Shown: one piece after another, positions 54,101 to 64,000 of the stretch
How the letters are laid out: each line of letters starts with the position of its first letter
Numbering within the stretch: the first letter of the stretch is position 1
Assembly: GCA_039545275.1 (NCBI GenBank)
Contig: BCHS01000006.1
Coordinates: 620,001-684,000, forward strand
Source of the DNA: Pseudomicrostroma phylloplanum
Taxonomy: Eukaryota > Basidiomycota > Exobasidiomycetes > Microstromatales
Direction of reading: 5' to 3'
Length of the DNA: 64,000 bases
Position numbers and translations under genes: made by a program
The notes under the pieces: model-generated
The model's input: the letters and a program-made list of their open reading frames with translations, nothing else
Database searches by the model: none
Told to the model about the DNA's origin: nothing

Positions 54101-55872
54101 GCACCAGCTGGGAAGAATTTTCGAGGCAACGAGAGGGTGGCTACGCGCCTGAACTCGGCGCTTCAGTCATACAGGAGCACCGAGGCTATGGCTATCCTTC
54201 TCCCCTGGTGAACGGTCCCCTACTAACGAACGGGAGCTTAGCCTCCGGTCACTTGCCCAGCATCGCAGAGGGCCTGTCTCCTCAAAGTGCGAAGAGTGCA
54301 ATGGGAGAGACGCCATCTCCAGCTCGTACCACAGAAATGCAATTGCGATCCCAAGCGAAGCGGGAAGGCGGTTCTTTCAGCGCTCAGGAGGTCAACGCTA
54401 GCGGCGCAGCTGCAGTGGCAAGTGCATCTGCCGTCTCTTCTGCATATGTCGACCGAGCGTCTCACAGCAAAGAGGCCTCGGAAGATTGGGCACCGGACAC
54501 CCCATCCCGGCACCGGGGTGCCAATAATCGTCGCAGAGACGGGCTCATGGCTGGTAGTGCAGGACTCCCCACTGCTGCGCCCGTTGCAAATCTGCCGACG
54601 AGGGCACCGCATCAGATCGGCCAAGAAAAAGCTGAACAGCTGTACACGCTACCTCCGCCACCGTCTGGTGTGGCTGCATCTGCTCCACCAGGGAGCACAA
54701 GATTTGCGACGGCAGAAAATGTGCAGCACAATGCCGGTCAGGTTTACAGCGTTATGGGTGGCAGAGATGGCTCTGGCCTCCTTGGTACTCCCGCAAATGG
54801 TCACCTTGCAGATGCAAGTGGCGCCAGCTTCAGACCGCCAATGATTGACCATCATCTACTGTCGCTGGTTCAGCAAGTGACGTCCGCCGCGTCTGGGGTA
54901 TGGACGACTCTGTTTGATCATCTGTCCTCCTTGGGTATCACTGGGCAAGCCGCTCCTTCGGTGAATGGCGTCTTCTCACCAGAGACGACTCCCATCCTGG
55001 GACCCAATCGCGTGGGAGGTCTCAGTCGCAGCGGCACCGCTAAAGGTGCAATGTCCTCTTCTTCTGGCGTTGGAAGCGCATCAGGAGGTGATCTACTCAA
55101 GCCCGCCCGCGACGAAAAGGCAACGAGGGCAGTGTCGCCCTCTCCGAGTGCTGCAAATAGCACAGGTCCTAGTACGACAGCGCCACACCCGCACTCTCAG
55201 TCGGCAAGGAAGCTCAATGTGCTGCGAGAACATTGTCTGTCCGCTGCTGAGCTGACAAAGAGACTGCAGCATACCTTGGAGAAGGTGCAGGACGATCTCG
55301 ACAGCCAGAACCCTGAGGGATCGTCTTTGCAAGGCATCAATGGAGGTGGCCTAGGCGCCGGCAAATCCATTGCCCTCTCAGCTCTCGTCAATCCAGTGGA
55401 GTCTCGTCGTCTCGTCGACGACAGTATTGCCTTTGTCAAGGCGGTGACGAACCTTCTGGTGCAGATCAAGACGCTCAGCATCAGTCACGACACTCTGACT
55501 GCGCCGGATCTGAGAAAGGTGCTGGCCGGTCTGGCTACTGGTTGTTCGAATCTGAGTGTCCATCTGCACTTTTGCGCGCCTCGGGGGCCTGCAGTACCTC
55601 CAACAGGAGGCTCTTACAGACCAGGACCACCAGCAGCAGAGGAGGGGCGGGGACAAGTCTTTACTGGCGGGGAGACTAACGGTCATGCAGCGGGTATGAC
55701 CAAGAGAAAGGAGCAGGAGGGGAGAGGAGGGAGCGCCATGGGTCTGGGCGGATCGCAGGGATCTGGACATGCCACCAGTCGAAGTGCAAGCTCTGCTGCC
55801 TCGCTGAACCAGCAGATCAGCGGTCAGCAGCAGCAGCATCGACAGATGCCTGCGCTTCCGACGAGGATGTGA
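51129..55872 (+). CDS. SOG2: Leucine-rich-repeat RAM pathway protein SOG2
   Basis: Scaffold of the RAM (Cbk1/Ace2) morphogenesis network. Exons 51129-51472 and 51546-55872 (73-nt intron, phase 2) give 1556 aa. Leucine-rich repeats cover about residues 95-220: LDTLDMCHKNLQDIPDEM, LALGYNHIYTLPRNFSKM, RYLNVRSNILSTFPEML, ILDISRNKIRKLPSEP, LCISHNRLRRLPTW. A long Ser-rich disordered segment follows. The conserved SOG2 region near residues 715-880 includes IDASRGILFALSQIYTAL, and more helical segments lie at 1120-1160 and 1230-1360. The C-terminus is Gln/Gly-rich. The long ORF has no obvious internal introns. Confidence 0.92.
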
Positions 55873-56018
55873 GGAATGGCAGGACTCCCGGAGGAGAGGG
55901 ATGTGGAACGCCCTAGGTCTATACTGCGGGAAAGGGATGAGGAAGGGAGACTCAGTGTGTGTGCTTGCTTACGTGTGCCATCTGTATCAATACCCGCACA
56001 GAATCAATTGTCATCATC

Positions 56019-56081
56019 GACTGACTGAATGACTGACTGACGGACTGACTGACTGTACATTGTGAGGTGCGTGACTGACTG
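56019..56081. repeat. (GACT/ACTG)n tract
   Basis: Repeated GACTGACT units, the complement of the CAGT tract at 625 and 6034, lie in the spacer between SOG2 and the aprataxin gene, interrupted by short unique bases. Confidence 0.8.
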
Positions 56082-56239
56082 CGCCTGATCTGTGCACTGG
56101 GTGGAGCATCGGAGTTTGTTTGCAATCGACGTGGAAGGCAGGTGTGGGCGCGAATGTACGGAGGGTATAGATGTATGCTACCATCTAGCCTCACCTTGCT
56201 GCTTTAAACACTCGGAGACATCTCGTATCCCCGCAGTGG

Positions 56240-57661
56240 ATGCTCCTGACTGGCGGCTTCAGGTCTGCACGCCCAATCGCACTCGTGACTGCTCTCCGCC
56301 GCGTCCCTCTTCGGGCAAGACACAAGATGACCTCCACTGGCCCTTCGGCTTCGGCCTCTACCTCCTCCTCCTCCTCCTCCTCCTCCTCCTCCTCCTCCTC
56401 TTCAGCCGCTTTCTCCTCTAAACCACGTTCCTTCCCACCTTCATCACGAGGCCGCGGTCCAACTTTCTTTTCGCAATCACGAAGCAACAACAGCAATAAC
56501 GACGACGCCTGGAAGTCTGCCCTCACTCGGTACGCCAAATCCCCCGATCCCGCCAGTCTCCCCGCTGAAGAGGTGCTGCATTGGGATGAGCAGACGATCA
56601 CCATCTATGATGGATATGAGAAGGCGAAGCACCACTTTCTCTGCTTGCCGAGGATTCCTTTTAGGCTTAAGGCGGGGGGTGGGGGTGGAAAGGTTGGGGG
56701 ATTGGGCAAGGGGAGGGAGGAGGAAACGCAGGAGCAGGCACCGCGAGTAATACCGCAGAAGGGAGGGGCCGATTCGGGCAACTGGCGCAGCAGAGGTCCT
56801 CCAGCCCCCCCAGCTCCATCCACGCCGACTAGTACAGATCCACCAAAACCCACCCTCTCTGCTGCAGGCGGAAAGCTGGCTTTTGGCATCTCTTCGAAGA
56901 ATGCGACGGGGAGTGGAGCAGAGACGGTTCCTCCTTCGCATCTGGGGAGTCTGAGCGATCTTCTCAGGAGTCCTTATGCTGGGGAAGTACTGGCTGCTTT
57001 ACAGAAGGCAGCTTACAAGACTGCCGAGATTGTCAAGGAGCGTATGCCTAGCACTCCCCTGGACGCTCCTGCTCAGCCACCCTCCACGGCCACGGCCAAC
57101 TGCACCTGGGACGTGCACATCGGCTTCCACGCCGTCCCATCGATGGATACGGTCCACCTGCACGTAATCTCCTCAGACCTCGTCGCCGATCGCCTCCGCC
57201 ACAAGAAGCACTACCTCTCCTTCCACCCACACGTGGGGTTTTGGTTGCCGTTGGGGGAGGTGGTGGAGATGCAGAGAAAGGGGAAGAAGACGCTGCCGAG
57301 GGCGCCGCATCACTATGAGAGGTTGCTGAGGGGACCATTGGTGCCGCTTGATTGGACACCGACGGCTTCGTCGTCGGGGACGCAAGGAGGTTCCACGGGA
57401 GGGGAGGCGGTAGGGTCTTATAGGACCATGCCTGAGCTGAAGAGATACCTTGAGAAGCGGTGGATCGAGGAGATCCGCGCTCGACAGGCCGCTGGTCGAG
57501 GTAGCGCAGACGATGCTCCTGCTCTCCCTGCCACTGGGACTCAGGCGGGTCGGAAGGATGCAGATGCTCTTCAGCAGGCCCCCTCGCACAAGATGCAGCA
57601 GACATCAGCAGGAAGCGACACAGAGAGCGAAACGGAGAGTGAAGGACCTGGTGGGTCGTAG
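56240..57661 (+). CDS. HNT3: Aprataxin-like HIT-domain DNA 5'-adenylate hydrolase
   Basis: Reverses abortive ligation by removing AMP from DNA 5' ends. Single exon, 473 aa. The HIT fold is seen as EEVLHWDEQTITIYDGYEKA and KHHFLCLPRIPF, with the triad HLHVISSD near residue 304 preceded by GFHAVPSMDTV, an aprataxin wording. It continues with the aprataxin-type KKHYLSFHPHVGFWLPL. A Gly/Pro-rich insert of about 70 residues interrupts the HIT domain. The C-terminal C2HE zinc finger seems decayed: where family members have CxxC after the conserved leucines, this protein reads LRGPLVPLDW. The N-terminus (MLLTGGFRSARPIALVTALR) could be a mitochondrial presequence; a second ATG follows at codon 30. 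Confidence 0.85.
   Translation: MLLTGGFRSARPIALVTALRRVPLRARHKMTSTGPSASASTSSSSSSSSSSSSSSAAFSSKPRSFPPSSRGRGPTFFSQSRSNNSNNDDAWKSALTRYAKSPDPASLPAEEVLHWDEQTITIYDGYEKAKHHFLCLPRIPFRLKAGGGGGKVGGLGKGREEETQEQAPRVIPQKGGADSGNWRSRGPPAPPAPSTPTSTDPPKPTLSAAGGKLAFGISSKNATGSGAETVPPSHLGSLSDLLRSPYAGEVLAALQKAAYKTAEIVKERMPSTPLDAPAQPPSTATANCTWDVHIGFHAVPSMDTVHLHVISSDLVADRLRHKKHYLSFHPHVGFWLPLGEVVEMQRKGKKTLPRAPHHYERLLRGPLVPLDWTPTASSSGTQGGSTGGEAVGSYRTMPELKRYLEKRWIEEIRARQAAGRGSADDAPALPATGTQAGRKDADALQQAPSHKMQQTSAGSDTESETESEGPGGS
56361..56400. repeat. (CCT)n coding microsatellite
   Basis: About thirteen CCT/TCC units encode a serine run near residues 41-55 of the aprataxin homologue. Length variation would not shift the frame. 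Confidence 0.85.
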
Positions 57662-57849
57662 AGCACCAAACAGCACATCTCATCTGGGCTGGGCTGGGCA
57701 CACGATCCGACATTGGACCCGAAGGATGAGTAGATGAAAGTGCCATAGATACCCGTTGGATGGATGTGTACAGTACATGATAATGGTAAAACCTCCTGCC
57801 ACCATGATCGCTCCTTTCGACCTGGACCTGTGCTGCATCGCGCTACTCC

Positions 57850-59835
57850 TTACGAGACTGCCCTCACCGTCCGTCTAGCCCGACCTGGAGCGCCTTGTTC
57901 CTCCTCACCAGCCGAAGCCGGGGGCACAACCGCTGCAGGTCCAAGAGGAGTGAGCGGGATGGCAGCAGCATGATAAACAGGCATATTCACCCTCCCCCTC
58001 CCCCTCGCTCTCGCCCTCATACGCTCGACATCGGCTGCGAAAGCAGGATCGCTTACAATCCTCGCGCGTGGTGCAGCTGGTCGTCTGACTGCAGCCATAG
58101 CAGCCGCGAGCCCGGCAGCGATAGCCACGGCCGGACCGTACTGTCTCAAATGCGTTTTCAATCTGCCCCCCGTGCATCTGTCCAGCCAACGAAAGAAGTA
58201 GGGCGCAGAGAAAATTCCGAGGGCCCACTGGAAGAAGTAGAGGAGGTACCACTTGCCCTCCTGAGGGTCCTCGAGGGGGACGTCGAAGAAGAGCTTGGTG
58301 TTGCGGTCCATCAGGACTAGCCACTCGCAGATGATGAGGAGCCAAAAAGAGGGGATGAGCATCCGGTCTGGTTTTCCGGCGCAGGCGAAGCGAAGCCAGA
58401 TGAGAAGAAGGACGGGGATGATGTGCAGAAAGATCCAGGTTGCGTTTGCTGTCTTCTTCACCCTCTCTCGCGGGCCGGGCCAGCGGGGCCATGGTGCACC
58501 ACTGGCGGCAGTCACGGCGGTCCGATGAAGCTGACTGTGCGTGACTTGGTCTTTTGACTCAAAGTAGACGGTTGAGATGTTCAAATTGCCAGTGGTGGCA
58601 TTGGGGCTGACGATGAAGATGTAGTGCGGCATCGAGAGATAGGGTCGTACGGTGTCTTGCTTCAGAAAGGCGCCCATGGCTGCCATGACTGCATCGGCGT
58701 AGTGGTCAGTCTTTTCCATACCTCCGTCAGAGCTGTGGCGCTTCTCAAGACGTCGAGTAGCTTCTTTAAGTACTTCATTCTCTGGGACCCATACGTCAAC
58801 CTTCTTCAGAACCGTGTCGTCAGCCAGCGTGAGCATCGTCTGCGTCCAGGAGGAATCGTGCGATGCGCTTGATTTCGTGGGCGTCGCAGTAGCCATAGCT
58901 GTTCGATGTGTCTTGTGAGCCGAACCAGGTGGGCAGTGAGCGGTCGACTTCATGGCAGAGGATCGCCGGTGGCTCATCCGACAGGGACCTGCTGAGCTCT
59001 TCCGAGGAGGGGAGCAAGGCTGCTGATCTAGGTCCTGCCTTTCGACAGAGCGTCTCGTTGCGTTGCCTGGTGGAAAGACACCTTCCGTGCACTCTGGTAG
59101 TCTGCGTGAGGTCCTGGACGACGAGGCGGCCGCGTCGTGCGGACGGTGTGAGGCTGTGGCCCTGTCTGGCCGGTGCATATCGATGCTGACCGTGCTGTCG
59201 TCGACAGGGAGTCCGATCGTGGGCCGCTGCTGACCATCAGCGATCGGAGCCCCGGCGGAGATGCCCGCAAGAGGCCGCCCGGAGTCCTCCATGAGAGGAA
59301 GACCTTTGCGAGGCGGCGCGAACAATGACGGAAACGGATGGAACACATTGTTGACTGCCTTCGTGTTGTGAGGTGCTTCGCCCTGGTGCTCGTTCTGTTG
59401 GTCTTCTTGTCGATCTTCTTCCTCGCAATCGTCGTGCTCTGATCCCTTTGGAGTCGTATCAGGATTCTTCTTGTCTGTAGCATGCTCCTTGTCGTCGTCG
59501 TCATCAGAGCACACCTTATCCTCTTGCTCATCTTGACGCTCCTCCTCCTCCTCAGAGCAGTCCTCGTCCTCATCTTGAAGAAGCGGCGGAGGTCCCCAAC
59601 TTTTCACTCCGCGCTCGTACTTGTCAGCTGCCAACTCTTGCATGCCAGTATGAACCTGCTCAATGAGGTCTGATGATCGAGAGACGACATCTTCTATACC
59701 TGTGTGAGACGAGTCCGATATAGATGGAGACACCGGGGAGGCCAGAGCGACCGAGAGTGAGCTGGACGGTAGGAGCCATGTGAGAGATAGAAGCACCAGA
59801 AAGGTGAGCAAGTAGACTTGTAGGGGGGTCCTCAT
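57850..59835 (-). CDS. Secretory-pathway acidic membrane protein, unknown
   Basis: No family recognised. Single exon, 661 aa from ATG 59835. The N-terminus is a clear signal peptide (MRTPLQVYLLTFLVLLSLTW, cleavage likely after VALAS). Residues 75-140 are extremely acidic with Asp/Glu runs. A Ser/Pro/Arg-rich stretch follows, then a folded-looking part near 340-450 (LKKVDVWVPENEVLKEATRR; YIFIVSPNATTGNLNISTVY, with N-glycosylation sequons). Three hydrophobic helices follow (WIFLHIIPVLLLIWLRFA, LIPSFWLLIICEWLVLM, WYLLYFFQWALGIFSAPYF) and a basic Arg/Ala tail. This suggests a lumenal or extracellular acidic domain and a cytosolic C-terminus. An upstream GTG in frame is rejected as start. Confidence 0.72.
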   Translation of the reverse strand: MRTPLQVYLLTFLVLLSLTWLLPSSSLSVALASPVSPSISDSSHTGIEDVVSRSSDLIEQVHTGMQELAADKYERGVKSWGPPPLLQDEDEDCSEEEEERQDEQEDKVCSDDDDDKEHATDKKNPDTTPKGSEHDDCEEEDRQEDQQNEHQGEAPHNTKAVNNVFHPFPSLFAPPRKGLPLMEDSGRPLAGISAGAPIADGQQRPTIGLPVDDSTVSIDMHRPDRATASHRPHDAAASSSRTSRRLPECTEGVFPPGNATRRSVERQDLDQQPCSPPRKSSAGPCRMSHRRSSAMKSTAHCPPGSAHKTHRTAMATATPTKSSASHDSSWTQTMLTLADDTVLKKVDVWVPENEVLKEATRRLEKRHSSDGGMEKTDHYADAVMAAMGAFLKQDTVRPYLSMPHYIFIVSPNATTGNLNISTVYFESKDQVTHSQLHRTAVTAASGAPWPRWPGPRERVKKTANATWIFLHIIPVLLLIWLRFACAGKPDRMLIPSFWLLIICEWLVLMDRNTKLFFDVPLEDPQEGKWYLLYFFQWALGIFSAPYFFRWLDRCTGGRLKTHLRQYGPAVAIAAGLAAAMAAVRRPAAPRARIVSDPAFAADVERMRARARGRGRVNMPVYHAAAIPLTPLGPAAVVPPASAGEEEQGAPGRARRTVRAVS

Positions 59836-59943
59836 AGCGCCTGTTGAATGATGAAAGAGGAGCTTGCGGATGTGAGCTGATACGGCTAGACCTGATGTGT
59901 GGAGGCCTGCAGTGCGGTGAGTCGAAACTATCGAGGTTAACAC

Positions 59944-60813
59944 TGGGCCAGCCGATGGTCGAGAGCTTGACTTACCTCTGCTTCTGAGGCAAGTAGACGA
60001 GGTGATGAAGGAAAGCGATCAGCGCTTCGAGTGTGATATGGCTAGCGAAAGTGCACTGGTAGGGAAGGTGGCTAGGGATCTGATAAGGTACACTAAGGGA
60101 TAGTAGCAGGCTAGCTAACTACTTCTTGGCTTGGGTAAATGGGAGGGGCATACGGAAGAGGAGTAGAGAAAGAAGAGAAGGAACTGAACACCTTGACGAG
60201 GCAACTAGTAGGCCTCCCAAGAGTCCTGCAGGTGTACGCCGCCGTGCGTCGGACGGACCATATCACCTCGCCTGGCTTGTCCGCTTGCGCCTGCCTGCCC
60301 AAGGCCCTTCCTACTCCCACTCTCACGTCGTCGTCTCCGCCTGTACTCGAGCATGTGCACCCCCGCACTCAACACTTCTCACGCTCACAACAAAGCTATG
60401 CTCAATATGAATAAAATTCTAGCCACGGGCTCCACTGGCAGAGAATCCTGTAATACAGCCAACGAGATAGGTGGATGGGATCTGGGGTTAGATAAAACGA
60501 GTGTGGGTCTGTGTGACGTGGTAGTGTTGGAGTGGGTAGGTGTCCAGATAAAAGAGGGCCAGGACGTGACAAGTACTGATTAGTGGAGAGTGGAACGGAG
60601 GAGAATTGCGGAACGCTGGGAAAGAACAATGCTAGGGGTAGCCTAGAGTAGAGTAGAGGCGATACTGGAGAGTAAAGAGTGAGATTAGGTATGAGTCCAG
60701 GGATCGCGGTAGCTCGTGAGAGGTCGTGATGTCGTGAGATGTCGTTAGAGATACTGCTTGAGGCGGAGGGAAAGAGAGAAAGACAGAGGCTTGGCACACG
60801 TGTGTGCATCCAC
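59944..60813. other. Intergenic region
   Basis: About 870 bp upstream of the secretory protein gene and downstream of the next minus-strand gene. Overlapping short frames on both strands have no recognisable features. Confidence 0.5.
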
Positions 60814-62147
60814 CTAGACGGCCAGTGCCGGGGGAGGAGCGAGATGGATAGGGTGGATGAGGTCGTCCAGACCTCCCTCGTCGTCGCTCTCCTCCTGCTT
60901 GCCGCCTTTCCCACCGACCCAGACGCCCGCAGTAACTTCTGCTCGGATCTTGAATCGGGAGGAGAAGCTGTGCTCCATGCCAATGGGCGGAGTGGGCGAG
61001 AAGCCAAGGGCATTGGGGAAGTTGGGGACCATGGGAGTGTTGGGTCCGCGCTCCTCGTAGGTGGACGAGGAACGACTGTCGCCACTGTCCTGGCTGTCGG
61101 AGCGACGAGGGGCAAAGTAGCTCCCCATCCTCTCCTGTCGACAGATTCCTGCCAGGCTGACGCTCGTAGGCGTGTCTTCGTCTTCTACCTCGGAGCCTTC
61201 GTCAACCAGTGAGAGACGTCGAAGGATCTCACGAGCCTCTTCGCTGTCCTCGTTCTCAGTCTCGGAAGGTGCTTCGCTCTCGTCATCACTGCCGTCGTCA
61301 AAGACTTCAGCTCCGGGCTGGGAGGTTGGCGGAAAGATGGGAATCCGGAGCGAAGACGAAGAGAAGGTCCTCTTGAAGGGACTGAGAGGCGTTGCTGCAG
61401 GGGTCACTGGGCTTCGTGGCGTGCGGAGGCCGCCGGTGTTGCTGCGGCTGGGGGCCAAGGGGCATACTCGAGCGCTGCTGGCGCGGCTGAGACGCGTCTG
61501 GCGGCGAGGTGCTCCTAGGAAGTCGGCCGATCCTGGCCAGCCATTCGACCAGAGGCTCGACTGGCACTCTAGCTCTTCGACCTCACGATCGGCAAAGGCG
61601 CGGCGCTGCTGGTCGAATTCTCGCTGAGTAGCGACGGGAAGCGAGTAGCTGAGGCAGGGGGCGTGAATGTAGGCAGAGCAAGGTCAGCCTACAGTAGCTG
61701 AGCGCCATCAAGGTAAGTGTCTTCGACTCACCTCCTGATCATTCCCGATGCTCCAGTCGATGAAGTCTTGCCCTTGTGGACACCAGACTCGGTCCTCTTG
61801 AGCTCAGTGGGTCCATTGACCTTGCGAGAAGAGCTCACTCGAAGCAAGTTTGAAGGCGTGGGTGTCTTGACTGCCTCATCCTTCTGAGCAGCGAGGAGCT
61901 CCTCAGCAGTCGGAGCGGGTGGTAGAGGCAGGAAAGGCGATGCTGGCATGACGACGCCTCCTGGCAGGCATGCGCCATTGGAGAGCTTGCGCCCAGCGAC
62001 TGAGACCTGAGTACCTTGACCGAGATCCTTGACTCCTTCTTTGTCTTGACTGTCGAGATTGTGAACGGGTGCCGGATTGACGAGAGGTCCCAGGTCGGTG
62101 TTGGCTCGCGAGCCGAGGCGAGGACGTTGGAAGGGGGGTGAGACCAT
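60814..62147 (-). CDS. Disordered orphan protein
   Basis: Not recognised. Exons 62147-61732 and 61648-60814 (83-nt intron, gtgagt...cctcag, phase 2) give 416 aa. The protein is rich in Ser, Pro, Arg and acids. Several TP or SP sites sit in basic surroundings (LRTPRSPVTPAATPLSPFKR), a pattern seen in substrates of cyclin-dependent kinases. The acidic block SEAPSETENEDSEEAREILR is followed by RRLSLVDEGSE. The only compact-looking part is VATQREFDQQRRAFADREVE, predicted helical. A regulatory or cell-cycle role would be speculation. Splicing is supported by phase and by continued composition on both sides. Confidence 0.68.
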
Positions 62148-63903
62148 GCTGAGCTTGCGAGAGAGGTGTACAGATTTAGAGTGCGATTGAGAGTGAGAGT
62201 CTATGAAGAGCGTATTGTACGTGGAATGACTGTAGATTGAGAGGCGATAGATCTGAGTAGTGTGGTATGATACGTAGAAGGAGGAAGAGAAAGCGTATAA
62301 ATTAGACTGGAGAGTTGAGGTAAGGGAATAAAGGGTAACAGTAAGCCGAGAAAGAGGAGGGAATAACGAGGATGAAATTGATGAAGGAAGAGGACGGACG
62401 AGCTTTGTGGACGCTGCTCTTGCTGGAGCTTTAGGGGAGCGAGAGTGATCAGGCGTGACTATGGGTGCGGCGTAGGGGCCTGGCTCTGGCGTAGGGTGCT
62501 TGAACTCAGTGAGTGTAGAATGCGGTGATGGCTTGGGTGGAGCTAGCTACGGAGCTCGGAGCTGGTCGGACAAATTTGATGTAGGAGTGAGATTATGACG
62601 CTTCTGGGGTTCGACAGGGTCTGAGAGGGAGGGAGGTGGTGGTGGCTGATGGTGAGGGTGAGGAGGCAGAGGCAGGCATAGGGACCATCCAAGCCAGGCA
62701 GCGGGAAGAGCAAGACGAGGCCAAGCCATTGACGCTGAGGAGAATCAAGGAGGCGTCGAGATGCGCCACAATCAAGCCACACTCGCCACACTCCGACGTT
62801 TCTCCGACGGCAACGGAGCCGCCCTGCGCCACCTGCCCCCGCCAAACATCCGTCCGCATACAGGCAGCCCCGCCTTACCTACCAGGATTTAAGGCCCAGT
62901 GAACTAGGGACCACCAAGGCCAAGACAGCCACCACCGCTACAACCGCACACGACCACAGTGAAAGGATGAGACTCGAATTCTGTGGCGCAGAGAAGAGAG
63001 ACAGTCACCGCTGCATCGTCCCCGTATCTTGGGAGAGGGTCTCATCCGCACGGCCTCGCATGCCTTCATACGAGACCAAGCCGAACCTCGGGTTGCAAAG
63101 GCTCACAAGTGCCTGCTCGCATCCAGCCATCCTACATACAAGCCTCGTTGACAGCGGTTTGTGGAGCAGACATAGCGCGCAAAGGTGTCTCGGGCGGCCA
63201 GCCGATGCAATTGGAGCACTACATTGAGCTCGCCGGCTCTTTGAGCCGCCTCTCAGAGGCAGCCATGGTCTGAAAGCGGCAAAAGCAGAGTCTATCATAT
63301 GCAGTGTAGCAGCATTTTACCTGGAACAATGCTGCCGCTTGCGCTGTCTGCGCCAGAGCTGGCATGAAAGCGGTTGAGAGCCGACCATCGAGCGAACCGC
63401 CTATGACTGCCGCTGATCCGGACTGAGGTCCACTCCGGAGAGCGGTTCGATGACCGCATTCGAGGTCAAAGAGGATGCTAGAGCGGACCCAGGTGTCAGT
63501 AGGGTGCAGATCGCGCCTACCCAGCAACGCCGTATCGAGGCGTATCGATGCAAAGCAGCGCTGATCGGCTCGCAGCAAGCTTCTACGTCTGCCACCAGGT
63601 GGCGAGCCATGCTGTTGTCCTCGGCGAGCCTCGGATCGGCCAACGATCGTTCGCTCGATGACGACCCTTGCCTTATGGCCGTAGGTGGCCTTCTTACCTC
63701 CTTACCTCCAGGCTTCGGCTACACTCCCAATCGCAATGCCTCTTCCGTTCCAGATGCCCCGGTGGAATCGGCCCTTAAAAAGTCTGAGTGGTGCGGTCAA
63801 TTGCTATTGGTAGACACTTCTTTTGAGATGATGGTACACTGCAGGGCAACAAAAGTGCATGATATGACTGGCAAGTAACTTGCCCGGTGGGTAACGATGA
63901 CGC
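62148..63903. other. Intergenic region before HSP10
   Basis: About 1.75 kb. It should include the promoter of the orphan gene and the 3' flank of HSP10. A 142-codon frame at 63450-63878 on the plus strand has no recognisable domain and is not called. No tRNA-like cloverleaf or repeat stood out. Confidence 0.5.
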
Positions 63904-64000
63904 TTACTCGGAGATCTTGGCGAGGATCTCGCTGTCCTTGACAAGGAGGTACTCCTGGGTAGGGCGGAAGAGGGAAGACCGAGGAGCGAGTTCAGCTACG
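63904..64000 (-). CDS. HSP10: Mitochondrial 10-kDa chaperonin, last exon (partial)
   Basis: Co-chaperonin of Hsp60 in the mitochondrial matrix. Only the last exon (63954-63904) is inside the window: EYLLVKDSEILAKISE then TAA, the typical GroES/Hsp10 ending (acidic-hydrophobic strand then DSEILAKI). It is preceded by an acceptor, ctacccag, so 63955-64000 is intron. The rest lies beyond the right edge. The call rests on 16 residues and should be checked against the neighbouring sequence. Confidence 0.75.
   Translation of the reverse strand, partial: VAELAPRSSLFRPTQEYLLVKDSEILAKISE

Noticed and set aside
60402..61115. Minus-strand frame of 237 codons overlapping the 3' end of the orphan gene
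   Set aside because: Out of frame with the spliced orphan gene and shows repetitive, non-protein-like composition; treated as a shadow.
62605..62625. TTCGA-containing stretch resembling a tRNA T-loop
   Set aside because: The flanking bases do not pair into a T-stem and no acceptor or anticodon arm is nearby.
63450..63878. Plus-strand ATG frame of 142 codons before HSP10
   Set aside because: No recognisable domain; an antisense frame covers part of it. Possible but unsupported.

Overview
This is nuclear DNA from a filamentous or yeast-like fungus, most probably a basidiomycete, and by gene style perhaps Ustilaginomycotina. The evidence is GC-rich coding DNA, short GT-AG introns (mostly 70-110 nt), genes with one to six exons, and fungal families such as SOG2, FIG4, KIN1, ARV1, OST4 and Zn2Cys6 regulators. 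The phylum call is firm; the subphylum call is an inference. I support 29 protein-coding genes, two of them cut by the window edges, plus one unresolved small locus. I saw no tRNA, rRNA, CRISPR array or intact transposon.

Layout. 1-8.2 kb is dense housekeeping: TAZ1 (partial), ARH1, COQ7, TIM13, ESF2, DPH3 and a peroxisomal SCP2 protein, nearly all alternating in strand. 8.2-15.3 kb holds one Zn2Cys6/PAS-like regulator and the largest non-coding stretch (about 3.3 kb), which contains a 110-bp G tract. 15.3-23.2 kb has an ER-type anchored coiled-coil protein, ARV1, an equilibrative nucleoside transporter and a large mitochondrially targeted orphan. 23.4-31.8 kb has KIN1 (PAR-1/MARK kinase) and SPO11. 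31.9-40.6 kb has DNA ligase I (CDC9), KSH1, a HIRIP3-type histone chaperone, a membrane-anchored glucoamylase and a DUF2470-type membrane protein. 40.7-50.5 kb has FIG4, a SNAPC4-like Myb protein, OST4, an unresolved small locus and an aspartate/glutamate carrier. 51.1-64 kb has SOG2, an aprataxin/HNT3 homologue, a secretory-pathway acidic membrane protein, an orphan disordered protein and the last exon of HSP10.

How the genes relate. There is no biosynthetic cluster. The repeated pattern is strand alternation: divergent pairs share promoters of about 230-330 bp (COQ7/TIM13, ESF2/DPH3, CDC9/KSH1, HIRIP3/glucoamylase, FIG4/SNAPC4-like), and convergent pairs often end within 75-210 bp of each other. 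Mitochondrial functions are frequent (cardiolipin remodelling, ferredoxin reduction, ubiquinone synthesis, inner-membrane import, carrier transport, chaperonin, dual-targeted ligase). Membrane-lipid and endomembrane functions recur too (ARV1, FIG4, KSH1, OST4, SCP2), and KIN1 and SOG2 both belong to polarity and morphogenesis pathways.

I found no convincing new multi-gene system. The most useful leads are an SCP2 protein whose peroxisomal signal sits on its own last exon, a ligase with two start codons for two compartments, an aprataxin without its zinc cysteines, an aspartate/glutamate carrier without an EF-hand region, the G tract, and a recurrent CAGT tetranucleotide in intergenic regions. 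All exon boundaries were placed by hand from splice signals, reading phase and family similarity, with no transcript data.
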